Source: Arthonia radiata
Taxonomy: Eukaryota; Ascomycota; Arthoniomycetes; Arthoniales; Arthoniaceae
Length of the DNA: 64,000 nucleotides
Assembly (NCBI GenBank): GCA_002989075.1
Contig: PSQN01000013.1
Span: 1,026,379 to 1,090,378, forward strand
Direction of reading: 5' to 3'
Shown: positions 33,978 to 45,022 of the stretch, piece after piece
Numbering within the stretch: the first letter of the stretch is position 1
How the letters are laid out: every line of letters starts with the position of its first letter
Program-made: the position numbers and the translations under genes
Notes under the pieces: model-generated
Told to the model about the DNA's origin: nothing
The model's database searches: none
The model's input: the letters and a program-made list of their open reading frames with translations, nothing else

Positions 33978-34998
33978 TAATTATGTACAGACCAGATAGC
34001 AAGGAGCTAGGCAAATTTCATAGACGAAAGTCTGTCAAGGCGTGGGCGCCCAGTAGCATAGTACCGCCGTGAAAAGATTCAGAGCCGGATTCCTATCTTC
34101 AGAGACTGCAAGCTCACGCAGGCCTCCAGGCTTCAAGGTTTGATTCGCCGGTCCAGCCGCCTTGGCTGCACCAGGTGGTCATACAATCATACTTCATGAT
34201 CTTTACCAGGCAAACAAACAGAAACATCGCCTTGAGTGTGAGGCTGAAACGTCAAACATAGGAAGTACAAAGTGGTGCTTCACACGAAGAGCATATAGGT
34301 AGAAGGCTCTCACCTTACTCAATGCACTAACTGTCCAGGTTGTCCGCATTTGTAATGACTTCTCACTTCGAACTAGTCAAAGAGTACATATCGCTTCTTC
34401 ATCAAGGACAATGCCTGTTTCGCACAAGCGACGAGTCCTGTTGAGGGTGGAAGCCGCGGTCGAGATCGTGCCTGAGCAGCGTTGGCGTCTGGACGCGTTA
34501 GGAGTGTTAATTTGACAAGCAGGCAGCGGGTGGAACAGGACGATATGAGACAGGGCGCTGATCGCAACGTGGGCGTCTGTTTGATGTAGTGTAGCTATCA
34601 TCAGTGCCATATCCATTCTGGAGCGTACAGCGGTTTCTGAAGGCATCCGTCTCAACGCAGCTTCATGCTCTCCTGAACTCTAAAGAAGTGTGTCCTAATG
34701 AGCGGCGGCTACAGCGCAGAGCGCCGGAAGTTGGGGTCGTCGTCGAAAGTGGGTGCGCAACCCAGGACGGCTCACCTTGCAGTAACGCGCATAAATACCG
34801 TAACACGTATCGGCTCGAGTGGTAAAGGAGAGCCGCGTACGTCCTTGGACAAGACCAATAACGGGCGTCGTCCGCAAATGTTCGATTTCGGCTCCGGTTC
34901 GGCCGACAGAACTTGTTGACCACTACAGCCGGAACGATGGGTTGGGGATCAAAAAAGCTTTCAGGATCTCGCTAGAGTGGTGCGCAGTAGACATTACA
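33978..34998. other. Divergent intergenic region
   Basis: The 1.02-kb gap lies between opposed start codons. The frame of the following gene is open from 34819, but the stretch has no domain and is treated as leader. No RNA gene recognised. Confidence 0.5.
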
Positions 34999-37086
34999 AT
35001 GGCGTTGAAGAGGAGTGCCGACGAGGTCTCTGGCGCGCCGCCACCCAAACGCACAGCGACCTCCCCCGGCGTACGGGATCAATTTCGGTCAGACCTTTTG
35101 ACGACTGAAACCCGCACGTCATACAAAAGCTCTTACGACACCTCCAAACCCTACAAGCATGGCGTAATACCTTCATTGATCCAGCCATCACTTCTTCGCA
35201 GCGTGCGAGACGAGATCACGGCCAACATCTCGTTCACCCCGAAGGAGACCGACATCTACAAGATACACCAGTCCGGCGACCTCGCCAATCTCGATGGCCT
35301 TGATCCGGCGGCGCTCGAGCGGCTGCCAAGTCTTGTCACGCTCCGCGATGCACTCTATAGCCCAGTGTTCAGGGACTACCTCAGCAACATCACTGGTGCT
35401 GGCAAGCTCTCTGGGAAGAAGACCGACATGGCAGTGAATGTATACACGCCCGGGTGTCACTTGCTGTGTCACGACGATGTCATTGGCAGTCGACGAGTGA
35501 GCTATATCCTATATCTCATGGATCCAGACAAACCTTGGCGAGAAGAGTGGGGCGGGGCTTTACGGCTGTATCCCACGAAGGAGCAGAAGAGCAAGAACGG
35601 GGAGACGGTTGCTGTTCCCGAACCAGATCACAGCATGAGCATACCGCCGGCATTCGGGCAATTGAGCTTTTTTGCGGTCCAGCCTGGTCTGAGCTATCAC
35701 GACGTTGAAGAGGTGTATGCTAGAAGACCGGGCGAAGAAGAGGTGGATGACGGAGGGAGGCTACGCATGGCAATCAGTGGATGGTATCATATACCGCAAG
35801 AAGGTGAAGATGGATACGAAGAAGGCGCAGAAGAGCGGCAGGCAGAGAAGAGTTCGCTCGCTCAGCTGCAAGGCAAGGCGGATGAGTTCGAGGCTCCGAG
35901 ACCACAGTGGATCGATCCCACGGAAAGGGCACGAAGTGAAGCCTTTGCGGCTGGCAATATACAGGACATCAAATCATACGGAGATGAGGTTGAACTGACC
36001 GAGGAAGACCTCGAATTTCTGATCCAATATCTCAACCCACGATATTTGACCCCAGACACCGTATCATCGCTTCGAGAATCATTCACCGAAGACTCGTCGC
36101 TGCGTCTTGCCTTGTTCGTATCTCCTAAGTTCGCGTCAGAATTGCACACTCAAGTGTCGAGAGATGATGAGAGAGACTCCAGTGAAGGCTCTGAGGAATG
36201 GGAAACAGCTGGACCACCACACAAGCATCGCTATCTGTACCAGCAAGCTGCAGAGGTCTCACCTATGCGAGCGAATGAGGAGGGGAGCGATCGTCCTGTA
36301 AGCGAATTGCTTCAGGTCTTAGTACCAAGCCTCGCGTTCAGGAAGTGGTTGTCATTGGCGACCGGGCTCACTCTTGGTGAGTGCAATGTCTTAGCACGAC
36401 GGTTCAGGAGAGGAAGGGACTATAGTCTGGCTACGAGCTACAATGACGAGGAGCCACAGCTCGAAGTCTGCCTTGGCATGACACCAACGGAAGGCTGGGG
36501 CGCGTCAGCGGAGGAAGAAGAGCTTGAAGATAGAGTGAACGGAACAGGGGAGAAGGACGGCGATGAAACGGCACAGACCAGATCAAAAGCTACGACTCCC
36601 TCGGGCTCACAAGGGGCAACGAAAGACAAGTCCGCCACAGTCGATGCTCCAATTGACGCTGCGGAAGAGCCCAACGTAGGCGGCTATGAAGCTTACCTGG
36701 CGGCTGATGACGATGACGACTCTTCTTCTGTCGATGCTCCCACAAATCCCTCATCAGCGACTGGAGCTGGCCAGCGACGAAGCGGAAAGGCGGATCCGGC
36801 AGTATATAAAGCCAGCGAAGGTCAAGATGAGGAGGACGACGGCGTTCTATTCAATCAACCTGCAAGTTGGAACACGTTGACGGTCGTGTTACGCGACAAG
36901 GGTACAATGCGCTTCGTCAAGTATGTGAGCCGGAGCGCGCCGGGCGACAGGTGGGACATCAGCGGGGCGTGGAGAGTGACTGGTTCGCTTGACGAAGGGA
37001 GTGAGGGTTCGGATGACGCGGACGAAGCCGAAGCCGGAACCGAAGACGGAACTGATGAAGCAAGCAGCGACAGTAGTGACACTTGA
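34999..37086 (+). CDS. tpa1: Prolyl 3,4-dihydroxylase Tpa1/Ofd1
   Basis: A single exon of 695 residues. The N-terminus has a bipartite basic NLS-like stretch (MALKRSADEV ... PPPKRTA), which is why I start at 34999 and not at the upstream in-frame codon. The 2-oxoglutarate/Fe(II) domain carries CHDD (His158, Asp160), the distal His234 in SYHDVEEV, and RLRMAISGWYH with the 2OG-binding Arg. A second, degenerate double-stranded beta-helix domain follows (EDLEFLIQYLNPRYL ... FRKWLSLATGL). The enzyme hydroxylates a proline of ribosomal protein uS12 and links oxygen to translation fidelity and sterol regulation. An acidic insert of about 150 residues separates the second domain's strands, and the C-terminal 30 residues are nearly all Glu/Asp/Ser/Thr. 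Confidence 0.92.
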   Translation: MALKRSADEVSGAPPPKRTATSPGVRDQFRSDLLTTETRTSYKSSYDTSKPYKHGVIPSLIQPSLLRSVRDEITANISFTPKETDIYKIHQSGDLANLDGLDPAALERLPSLVTLRDALYSPVFRDYLSNITGAGKLSGKKTDMAVNVYTPGCHLLCHDDVIGSRRVSYILYLMDPDKPWREEWGGALRLYPTKEQKSKNGETVAVPEPDHSMSIPPAFGQLSFFAVQPGLSYHDVEEVYARRPGEEEVDDGGRLRMAISGWYHIPQEGEDGYEEGAEERQAEKSSLAQLQGKADEFEAPRPQWIDPTERARSEAFAAGNIQDIKSYGDEVELTEEDLEFLIQYLNPRYLTPDTVSSLRESFTEDSSLRLALFVSPKFASELHTQVSRDDERDSSEGSEEWETAGPPHKHRYLYQQAAEVSPMRANEEGSDRPVSELLQVLVPSLAFRKWLSLATGLTLGECNVLARRFRRGRDYSLATSYNDEEPQLEVCLGMTPTEGWGASAEEEELEDRVNGTGEKDGDETAQTRSKATTPSGSQGATKDKSATVDAPIDAAEEPNVGGYEAYLAADDDDDSSSVDAPTNPSSATGAGQRRSGKADPAVYKASEGQDEEDDGVLFNQPASWNTLTVVLRDKGTMRFVKYVSRSAPGDRWDISGAWRVTGSLDEGSEGSDDADEAEAGTEDGTDEASSDSSDT

Positions 37087-37316
37087 TCTACTGCGCATTT
37101 AATCATCATCTCCTGACGGTCTGACACGGAACATAAGGTTCACATTCGCAAAGCTGACGTGCTTACTAGCGGAGTTATCAGCCGCCCTCAAACGCCAGCA
37201 TCCTCAACCCAGACATAAGAAGACAGACGGTGCCTGTTGCAATGTAAGAAACGTGCTCTACGCAGTGACGCATCTTCCTCTCGCGTGCTCTTCAACACAA
37301 CACTCCATCAGTCATC

Positions 37317-38183
37317 ATGGCCGCCGCTGCCGCCGCTACCGCAGACAGCACTGAAGCCAGCCGCAAACACATCTTGACCTCATTCGCCAACCCATCAGCC
37401 AATGCCTACGAAAAGCGCATGGGCGTGATCACGCGTCCTATGGCGTCTCACATCATCTCTACGCTCGCTCTCCCTCCAACAGCTCATATCCTCGACAACG
37501 CCTGTGGCACCGGCGCCGTCACCTCCACTTTCCTATCTACTTACCCCAACGGCAAGGTAACAGCCACGGATGCCAGTCCTCCCATGATCGAGGCCATACG
37601 TTCCGCGATAAGTCAGAACGGATGGGAGCAAAGTGTCACTGCGGAAGTGATGGACGCACAAGCACTGAAGCTTGACGCCGAGACCTTCGACGCAGCGATC
37701 ATGCACTTCGGCATTTGGTTCCTGCCAGACCCTGCAGCCGGCGCGTCCGAGATGTACGGGGTCCTCAAGCCTCAGGGATCTGCTGTCATCACGACCGGTA
37801 AGGAAACCCCGCTCACTTACGTCTTCACGGCCGTGCAGGACGAGATCAATCCAGCGCAGAAGAGCCAAGGCGTCAGTGGCTTCCATAAGTGGTCTTTATC
37901 GGAGACGATGGTCCAGCTCTTCAAGGACGCCGGTTTCGCGGACGTTGAGATAAGCGAGCTCACCGAGGTGCAGTGGGCACCTAGCATTGCTGAGCTGGCA
38001 GACGCTCTTGCTGGAAACTTGAAGATCATGGCTGGTGGATGGACTGATGAGGAAAAGGCACGCATCGACGAGACGACGAGACGGGTTCTCCAAGCGCGCC
38101 GCGGTGAGTTCGGGGTGGTTGAGGAGGCGGGACGAGTAGGGCTGCCTTGGACGGTGCTGGTTTCGAAGGCAACGAAGCCATAA
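37317..38183 (+). CDS. Class I SAM-dependent methyltransferase
   Basis: A single exon of 288 residues. Motif I is ILDNACGTGAVTS, motif II/acidic end VTATDASPPM, and post-motif FDAAIMHFGIWFLPDP; C-terminal GRVGLPWTVLVSKA closes the fold. The N-terminal MAAAAAATAD is low-complexity. The type is common among fungal small-molecule O- or C-methyltransferases, but no partner genes lie beside it and the substrate is unknown. It follows the Tpa1 gene on the same strand with 230 bp between. Confidence 0.85.
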   Translation: MAAAAAATADSTEASRKHILTSFANPSANAYEKRMGVITRPMASHIISTLALPPTAHILDNACGTGAVTSTFLSTYPNGKVTATDASPPMIEAIRSAISQNGWEQSVTAEVMDAQALKLDAETFDAAIMHFGIWFLPDPAAGASEMYGVLKPQGSAVITTGKETPLTYVFTAVQDEINPAQKSQGVSGFHKWSLSETMVQLFKDAGFADVEISELTEVQWAPSIAELADALAGNLKIMAGGWTDEEKARIDETTRRVLQARRGEFGVVEEAGRVGLPWTVLVSKATKP

Positions 38184-38822
38184 AATGCCCACGGAAACTG
38201 ATCCAACCACTACCTGTATACTTGCATCCTAGAAAGGAAGACGCAGCTGTGGCCGGTCGTGAATGTAGAAGCGCTCAGGAGAGGGTAGTCCCGAGCCCGC
38301 CAAACTGTAATAGCATGGTCACTTCGACCGCCTTCACCCAATGTTCCTAGATCGTCAGGTCTTGCGCCCACTTTGATACGACCCCTGACATGTTAGCCAG
38401 GGGATGACTTGAGAGATGCACCCAAATCATCCGCGGCCTGCAAGAGTTCCGAGCATAAGAGTAAAACGTCGAAGATATATGGCGTTCTGAATCGCAATGG
38501 TCCCGGCAGCGACCGTGTCAGCATTGCTTGTATGACCTCCATGGATCCCTGTAACATTGAGTCATGGGTCACAAAGTGCGCGAACTATGAACAATAACAT
38601 CTATCCTTCTGGGGGAGGGGGCAGCGATATACGTGAAGTGACAACATCTCTTGTACTCGCAAACGTTTCTGGGAGCACTTGATATAAACCCACGTCTGCC
38701 AGACTGGACTTCGCCACCGAGTGACACGTCATCCTCTTAGCATGCGATGCATTCCGTAAAAAACATGGGAGTACTACCGACAGTCTCTGCTATGATTGAA
38801 TTGATGGCGTACGCTCAAGGTC
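38184..38822. other. Same-strand gap, no gene seen
   Basis: Short open frames only. The last 200 bases presumably hold the promoter of the acetylhydrolase. Confidence 0.5.
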
Positions 38823-40509
38823 ATGCATCGTGTGCGTGAGGTGCTGAAGCCCCGCTTGACTTGGCGGTACATTTTGTGCTCTCTCATTCTCATCTACATC
38901 TCTTACTGCTGGCTGTTCAACATGCCGTGGTTATCGTCGGCGTTACCGCCGTATACCGGCCAGTATCAGGTCGGTACAGTCGATGTTGAAGTACCCGTGG
39001 AGCCACGCAATGTGAGAAACGCTGTGTTCAAGGACAACGGTAAGCCGGCTTTCGAGGTATGTATAAGCCCTGCATTCCGAAGACGCGTGCTCTTTGGAGT
39101 GAGGGCACATATGACTTCATGTTAGCAACAAAACAGTAACATCGTCCAGCTTGAGACCGTCTTGTTTACGCTCTATTTTCCCACGACCAACGACGCCCAG
39201 TCACATAAAAGCAAGCATCTTTGGGTACCGAAACCACTCGCACTGCACGCCGAAGGATATGCCCGCTTTGCTCACATCAACAATTGGCTCACGAACAACA
39301 TGTTCACGTTCGGTCTGTGGATGCTGGCAGGCTCCAACGAAATACCAGCGCTCGTCGACGTGCCTATTCACTCTGGACAGCCCAACACCTACCGCGATGA
39401 CGAAGACACCGCTGAGACCACGACGGGTGAGAGCGGCGCAGACAGGAAGTTCCCCATCATTGTCTTCAGTCATGGCATGGCCTCGTCTCGCACTTCCTAT
39501 ACACAGTATTGCGGCGAGCTCGCCTCCCGCGGCTATGTTGTCGCGGCTATCGAGCACCGCGACGGCTCTGGGCCCGGCAGCGTCGTCACGGGCACTGATG
39601 GCGAGACCCGCAATGTGTTCCGCATTGCCCCATCCGACCTTCAGCGCAACCCGCCAATCACAACTGCCGGACTGAAAGAAGAGCAACTCGCGTTTCGCCA
39701 AGCGGAGGTGGAAGAGACTATCAATGTCCTTCGTCAGCTGGACAATGGTGAAGGCTCCCAAATCCACGCCGCCAACCTTCGTGATGAAGGTGACCATTTT
39801 GACACCTTCGAAGGCCGCCTCAGCACCGAGGAGATTACGATCGCTGGCCACTCTTATGGCGCCACGCTTGCGCTACAGACACTGAAAGGTGGCCCATCAG
39901 CGGCTCTCCCTATCAAAGCTGCCATCATACTTGATCCTGGTAAATCCAGTGGACCGCTCAACACGGACATCTCGGTCCCAGTATTGGTCATTCATTCGAA
40001 CTCTTGGTCGTCGGCGCACTCTATTTTCTACGGACGCCCTCACTTTGACGTCGTGCGTGATCTCGTGGAGCGTGTCAATGCAGAGGGATATACTGGATGG
40101 TGAGTCTTCCAAAGACAACTACGGAATTTCCGTGCACCAATATGCGCAATTCCGCAATAGCATGAGCTGGTATCTACATGCCTCATATGCTGACAACTCG
40201 CTTAGGTTCATGACCAGCCTCGGCACAACGCATCCCAGTGTAACAGACGCGCCGCTCATCGAGCCGATGCTGCTGAGCTGGACGACAGGAAGCACAATCG
40301 ACGCGCGTGAAGGCGTAAATGAGTACGTGCGTGTCAGCAGCGAGTTTCTTAATTGGTTGAATGATGCAGTAAGAAGAGGCGTCCTGGCAGAGGGCGTGAT
40401 GAGTACGACATATGAGAAAGACGGGTGGCTCGAGAAGTTGAAGCAAGCTGGAAGAAAAGTGCCGGAGAGTATCGGCAAGTACTGGCAGGTGCATGTTGCG
40501 CCTGAGTGA
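38823..40509 (+). CDS. Platelet-activating-factor acetylhydrolase-like enzyme
   Basis: Three exons (38823-39056, 39150-40099, 40206-40509) give 495 residues. A hydrophobic segment (YILCSLILIYISYCWLF) near the N-terminus is a signal anchor. The catalytic fold shows the oxyanion region PIIVFSHGMASSRTSYTQYC, the nucleophile GHSYGA (Ser about 313), the acid in AAIILDPG and a late His (THPSVTDAP). This matches the intracellular type II/plasma PAF-AH family (PF03403), which removes short acyl chains from phospholipids. The insertion after HRDGSGPGSV is usual for fungal members. Confidence 0.9.
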
Positions 40510-40886
40510 ATAGGCGAGATGGCAATTGGCGCCACGATCAAAAAATGTGCCTTTCGTGTGAACGGCGGATGACAGCTTCTCCCTGACTTCCGATTTGAAA
40601 TTTGAGAACGCTCTGGGATCAAAGTTGCCAGCTCGAACTATTCTAACCACTTCACGGTCCATCAGATGCTTGCTCAATACCGGCTTGCTCTCACTTAAGT
40701 CTGTCACGTCGGATATCGCAGGTGTCGCACTCAGCGGCGAGGCTACAGTTGCCTCGAGCATCTACCCAGACCATCTTTGCACGAACCGCTTTTGTTTTCC
40801 AAATCAACACCGGATTCACAACGTCACCAGCTCGTACACCATTACTCTTGCACCCCGTTGGATCTGCCTCCCACAACAACAACAAA
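40510..40886. other. Same-strand gap, no gene seen
   Basis: The stretch has no coding signal and is likely promoter and leader of the next gene. Confidence 0.5.
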
Positions 40887-41781
40887 ATGCCAGACCACCA
40901 GGCAGACACCAAGAAAGTGACCGAAACCATCAAAGCCATCTCGCAAGGTCTCAACTCAGACCAATGGGGACCTCTGGAGTTCAGGAACTTCACGCAGAGC
41001 CAATTCCAGCTGCTACTCAGGTCGATGAGCGGCTACCACCATGACAAGTGGCGGTAAGCGTCTTTTCCATCCATATCATGCGGTCACGTTCTCTGCTGAA
41101 CAGCATTTTCAAGGATGGATTACATCGCCGATCGCGAGGTCCTTCGCATCAAGATACCTACGGACTTGCATGACATGATGGTGAGCGATCTGCTCTTGGT
41201 ATTCCGGTCGAAGATCGAGGTCCACCAGCAGGCTTCGGCGCCGGCAGACCTCAAATCGATCGCCGACAGAACACGGTTGTTGATGGGCGGTCGGGTGCGC
41301 GCAGGCCACACTGTGCTTCACACAGACCTTCAGTGGCGCCTCCGCCCAGACGACGGCCCCCATCCTCGCGTCGTCATCGAAGTGGGCGTCGCCGAATCCG
41401 AGAACGAGCTCGACTGGAACGCATGGCGCTTCATTAGCTGCACAGCTAGTCATATACAACTTGTTGTTGAGATCAAGCTCAAAGTCGACGAGGGCCAGGC
41501 GGTCTATACGGTTTGGCAGGCGAGTGAGAACACGGCTGACAAGATCGTCGACAGTCAGGTCAGTAGGACCGAAGTATTTTGCTATCCGGGCATACTGACA
41601 ACAGGTACAGGTTATCCGTGACGGCGGCCAGTCTCTGAGAATTCCGCAGAGCGTTCTCTGTGCTCCGCCCGTAGAGACTGTCGCAACAGACGCTTCGGCA
41701 TTTATCGAGATCTCGGGAGCTGAGATAGAGGGTTGCTTTCATGAAGCATTGGAGGAACATCGACGATTCGAGGAATCCTGA
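40887..41781 (+). CDS. Protein of unknown function, possible PD-(D/E)XK-like fold
   Basis: Three exons (40887-41053, 41114-41558, 41611-41781) join in frame to 260 residues, which supports a real gene. No named domain is recognised. The centre reads RPDDG...RVVIEVGVAES followed by W...S...IQLVVEIKL, a layout like the Asp - Glu-x-x core of restriction-endonuclase-like folds often seen in fungal orphan proteins. This is an inference from spacing only. There is no signal peptide or membrane segment. Neighbours give no hint. Confidence 0.7.
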
Positions 41782-41973
41782 AACCCCCTTTGGTCGTTGC
41801 ATTGCTACATGAGCCATAGGTGCAGTCATTGGTCACTATACCAGACAGGAATGGTCGCAAGTATACACATAGCTTCAGACAAACGTCCATCACAAGTTCT
41901 ACAGAGGCCACAAATCAACAAACATAGCTCTCCTGGCTTCATTTCCTATCTGCAGTCCAGTCGCATAGACTCA

Positions 41974-42328
41974 CTACACAGTGATCGTATCAGTATGCTT
42001 TAAATCACCCCGTTTTAGCGCAGCCTCGTCAACATAGAACTCCACACGGTATTGGTGTCTACAAAGGCGCGTATCAGCTCGACAGTTCTCGCTACCAACA
42101 TTGATGGGTCACATACTCCACATCAGTCTTCGAGATATCAGCCAATTTGCACCCCGCCGTAGCCGGAGTTTCGGCCGCCTTGATCCCGTTGACCAACTTC
42201 GTGTGCCAGGGACGATGCTCCAGCCGCTTGAAAAATATGAGGTCAATCAGATGTTTGTGGTGTTCATCAAGTATCGCCTGCGTAGCTGGATCCATGAGGA
42301 AGTGGCAGCCTGGCCTGTATTCAGACAT
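41974..42328 (-). CDS. Small two-exon protein of unknown function
   Basis: Exons 42328-42117 and 42058-41974 join through a clean GTATGT...TAG intron to 98 residues. The second exon reads HQYRVEFYVDEAALKRGD, which looks coding. Charged and His-rich N-terminal half (DEHHKHLIDLIFFKRLEHRPWH). I do not recognise a family. Transcript data would decide. Confidence 0.5.
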
Positions 42329-42919
42329 GATGGGCGCTTGTGTGTGTACCGTGAAGTGAGTGTAAGGTGACTGGATGGTGTTGTGGAGATCTGGAAGAGG
42401 GTGCGTTGCAGAGCTACAATCTGGTTTGGCTCTCGTGGATAGTTGGTGATTGTATGTTTTGTATTGCTCCAGCCTTGATAATGTATATATCTTGTAGAAG
42501 CCACGTTACATAAGGGCGTATCTGAAACCAGAAGGCACTCGCGAATATCACCACATTGAGTTTTTAGGGGAAGAGGGTCGCAAACATACCCGGTGTTAGC
42601 GCATGCCAAAGATTGACTCATTAGTGAGCATGTTCCTGATACCAGCGTGGGAGGATGGATGTTCGTGACCCAATATCTCCGCATTGCATTCATAACGACG
42701 GCGCGTGTTGAGAAAGAGCTATTTTGTGTTGTGATGTGGACGAGCACAGCTATTAGCCCTGCGTGGCCTCGCAATATCGCATCAGCAGCTTTTCAGTCGT
42801 TGATTGATTGCTCAAGGCGTCGAGGTCCGCAAGTATTGCCGGTCAGAACCTCACGATACATCCATCGTGAACAGGTCGACTGGCGGCGGTGGCGCGGGGC
42901 ATACAAGGACCGTGAGCCT
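42329..42919. other. Gap before the F-box genes, no gene seen
   Basis: The 591 bases upstream of the small gene and downstream of the first F-box gene hold only short frames. Confidence 0.5.
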
Positions 42920-43867
42920 TCAGTCAGCCTCCAGATACTCTCCCTGCAATTCTCTCCTTGCAAAAGGCCCTCCAGGCGGCAGAGCAGGCTTCACGAGCCT
43001 TCTTGCACCCCGATGAAACTCTACGCGTAGAGCGTCCTCCACTTTTCGCCACTCTCTCATCTTAAGCTCAGGCGGCTTAGCAATAGCTTCGTCATGGGCT
43101 CTGTGCACCATATGCACGCGCATTTGCTCCTGCTGTTCGTCCGCTTGCAGCTCAAATGGGTCGTCTACCCGCACCATCAAACGTAAGTACGTCGACCAAT
43201 CTCTCGCCTTCCATACTCTGCCTTCTGGCATGCCTTGACCTGGCGCAGTAGGATCGAACCATGGCTCTTCGTTGACTCCATACACTGGCCTTGCACGGTG
43301 CCATGCATAGGCTATGATCTTGAAAGGAAAGCCCAGATGGTGGTACTGGTCCAGCACGATGCCGTAAAGTGCGCCCATCCTCAACCCCATAGCACTGCCA
43401 TCACCGTTCCTGAAGAGTGTGCCACCGCGCTTTGACCCAGTGCCGCCATACTGTCCAACCCATCTGATCATGTCCAGCTCGACAACGGGTGGCTGGAAGA
43501 CTAGCATGCGCCGCCAGCTTGCATCCTGTCTCAATATTGACTGGCCCTTTTTCGCGATGCGGTCTGCCATCCGCCGGCCTCCTTGCCATGGGAACGGAGC
43601 AAGGTCGAAGATATCCTTGCAGGCGCCGTGAATATACCAGGCCTCCTCAGGGATGTAACGGCGCTGGAAGGTGCGAAAGGCGATACGGATGAGGGGATTG
43701 AGGCAGATATGAAGCGAGGTAAAATCAGGTCTAAAGAACAGATGTTGCTGAAGAGCGTTGCTCTTGTCGATGGTGTTCTTCCATAGCCTGCAGACGCGCG
43801 AAGCACGGAAAACGTCTTGGAGGTCGAGTAGAAGTAGTACGCGTTCAACGATGTCCGGAACTTCCAT
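42920..43867 (-). CDS. F-box protein
   Basis: A single exon of 315 residues. The N-terminal F-box reads VPDIVERVLLLLDLQDVF...RVCRLWKNTI and would bind Skp1 in an SCF ubiquitin ligase. The rest has no LRR or WD repeat, but contains DASWRRMLVFQPPV, a motif shared with the adjacent F-box gene. Substrate unknown. Such orphan F-box genes are numerous in Dothideomycetes and evolve fast. Confidence 0.8.
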   Translation of the reverse strand: MEVPDIVERVLLLLDLQDVFRASRVCRLWKNTIDKSNALQQHLFFRPDFTSLHICLNPLIRIAFRTFQRRYIPEEAWYIHGACKDIFDLAPFPWQGGRRMADRIAKKGQSILRQDASWRRMLVFQPPVVELDMIRWVGQYGGTGSKRGGTLFRNGDGSAMGLRMGALYGIVLDQYHHLGFPFKIIAYAWHRARPVYGVNEEPWFDPTAPGQGMPEGRVWKARDWSTYLRLMVRVDDPFELQADEQQEQMRVHMVHRAHDEAIAKPPELKMREWRKVEDALRVEFHRGARRLVKPALPPGGPFARRELQGEYLEAD

Positions 43868-44053
43868 GAGAGATTATGAGCTCGCGCACGCTAGCGGTGA
43901 CCGAAGCAGACCGTCGTGTCGCCTACCTGTGGGTTTGAACAATTGTGCAGACTCTTGATCAGCCCCTCATCGTAAGGTAGACAAGCTTCGGCATGACGTC
44001 AGCTCGTGCACTCTGCATGCGAATATTCTGCTGGCAGGAGCAGCAGTGTCGTG

Positions 44054-45022
44054 TTAGATTGACGCCAGGTCGAACTTTAGGCGTGGCGGTCCTTCACGCG
44101 CTCGATTTGCAATACTCACCAAATTCTTCCTTCTCTTTTCCTGCTCCTCAGTCAAGTGAAAACTACCCTCGTCTCCGTTCCTTTCCCTATTGAGCACCAC
44201 CATCCCGTAGACGCCCCTTGTTTCAGCCGGCAGATTATCTGGCTGGCCCAACACCTTTTGTCCAAATGTCCCGTGCTCACAGAGGCGGCCATCATGCGGA
44301 TAATGACTAATCGTTGAGAACTCGGTGTATGCACTGACGCTCCAAGCCGTTTGATCGAGCGCATAGTAGTCCACAAAAAGTTGGAAGAGATCATCCGCTC
44401 GCAGCCCGTCAGAGATATCTCTGGTAGGTTGCTGCTCAGGGATATCAGGGTCCAGTCGACAAGTATGGTATGTGCAAGGGGATGGATCGACATGTGACCT
44501 GTGACGGATCTCAAGAGCAGTGATCGGTGGCTGGTGTGTCAGCATACGACGCCAGCTTGCTTCCTTCGTTAGGAACCTCTTGCGGAGAGCCAGATCTTCA
44601 CTAGACTTAGCCTCACTCGCTTCCCAGCGGCGGAATAATGTGTCGTGCGGTGCCATTCGGTCGTCCTTGAGGTAGCGCACCCAAGGCAGGCGATCAGTGA
44701 AGATCGTATCCCATAGATAACGCACGTCGTAGAAGTTAGGGAATGCTTTTTGCAGTAGAGCATTCTGAACCACATACTGCGGAGGCGATGACGAAGTGTA
44801 TTCAGGGACAAGAAAAAGGCGTTTCTGAAGAGCAAGGCTGGCTGTGATAGCGCGATACCAAGTCTTTGATACGCGTTGAGCGAGGAGTAGGTCGCGCATA
44901 GGCAGCGCAAGGAGAATAAGCTCGAGCAGCTCAGGGGTGTTCAGGGCTTTGCGATTGCTTGCAGAGGACTTTCCGAACACGCCATATTGCAGCTTCGTCA
45001 GGAATGAGATCAACTTGTCCAT
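44054..45022 (-). CDS. F-box protein, paralogue of its neighbour
   Basis: A single exon of 322 residues. After a short head (MDKLISFLTKLQYGVFGK) comes an F-box, LNTPELLELILLALPMRDL...RVSKTWYRAI. The shared block EASWRRMLTHQPPITALEI aligns with the neighbour's DASWRRMLVFQPPVVELDM, and both continue with 'GVYGMVVLNRE'/'GALYGIVLDQY'-like segments, so they are tandem paralogues on one strand, 186 bp apart. No frame breaks seen. Confidence 0.8.
   Translation of the reverse strand: MDKLISFLTKLQYGVFGKSSASNRKALNTPELLELILLALPMRDLLLAQRVSKTWYRAITASLALQKRLFLVPEYTSSSPPQYVVQNALLQKAFPNFYDVRYLWDTIFTDRLPWVRYLKDDRMAPHDTLFRRWEASEAKSSEDLALRKRFLTKEASWRRMLTHQPPITALEIRHRSHVDPSPCTYHTCRLDPDIPEQQPTRDISDGLRADDLFQLFVDYYALDQTAWSVSAYTEFSTISHYPHDGRLCEHGTFGQKVLGQPDNLPAETRGVYGMVVLNRERNGDEGSFHLTEEQEKRRKNLVSIANRAREGPPRLKFDLASI

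Noticed and set aside
34819-34998. Upstream in-frame extension of Tpa1/Ofd1
   Set aside because: Family members begin near a basic NLS-like segment, which here follows the ATG at 34999.
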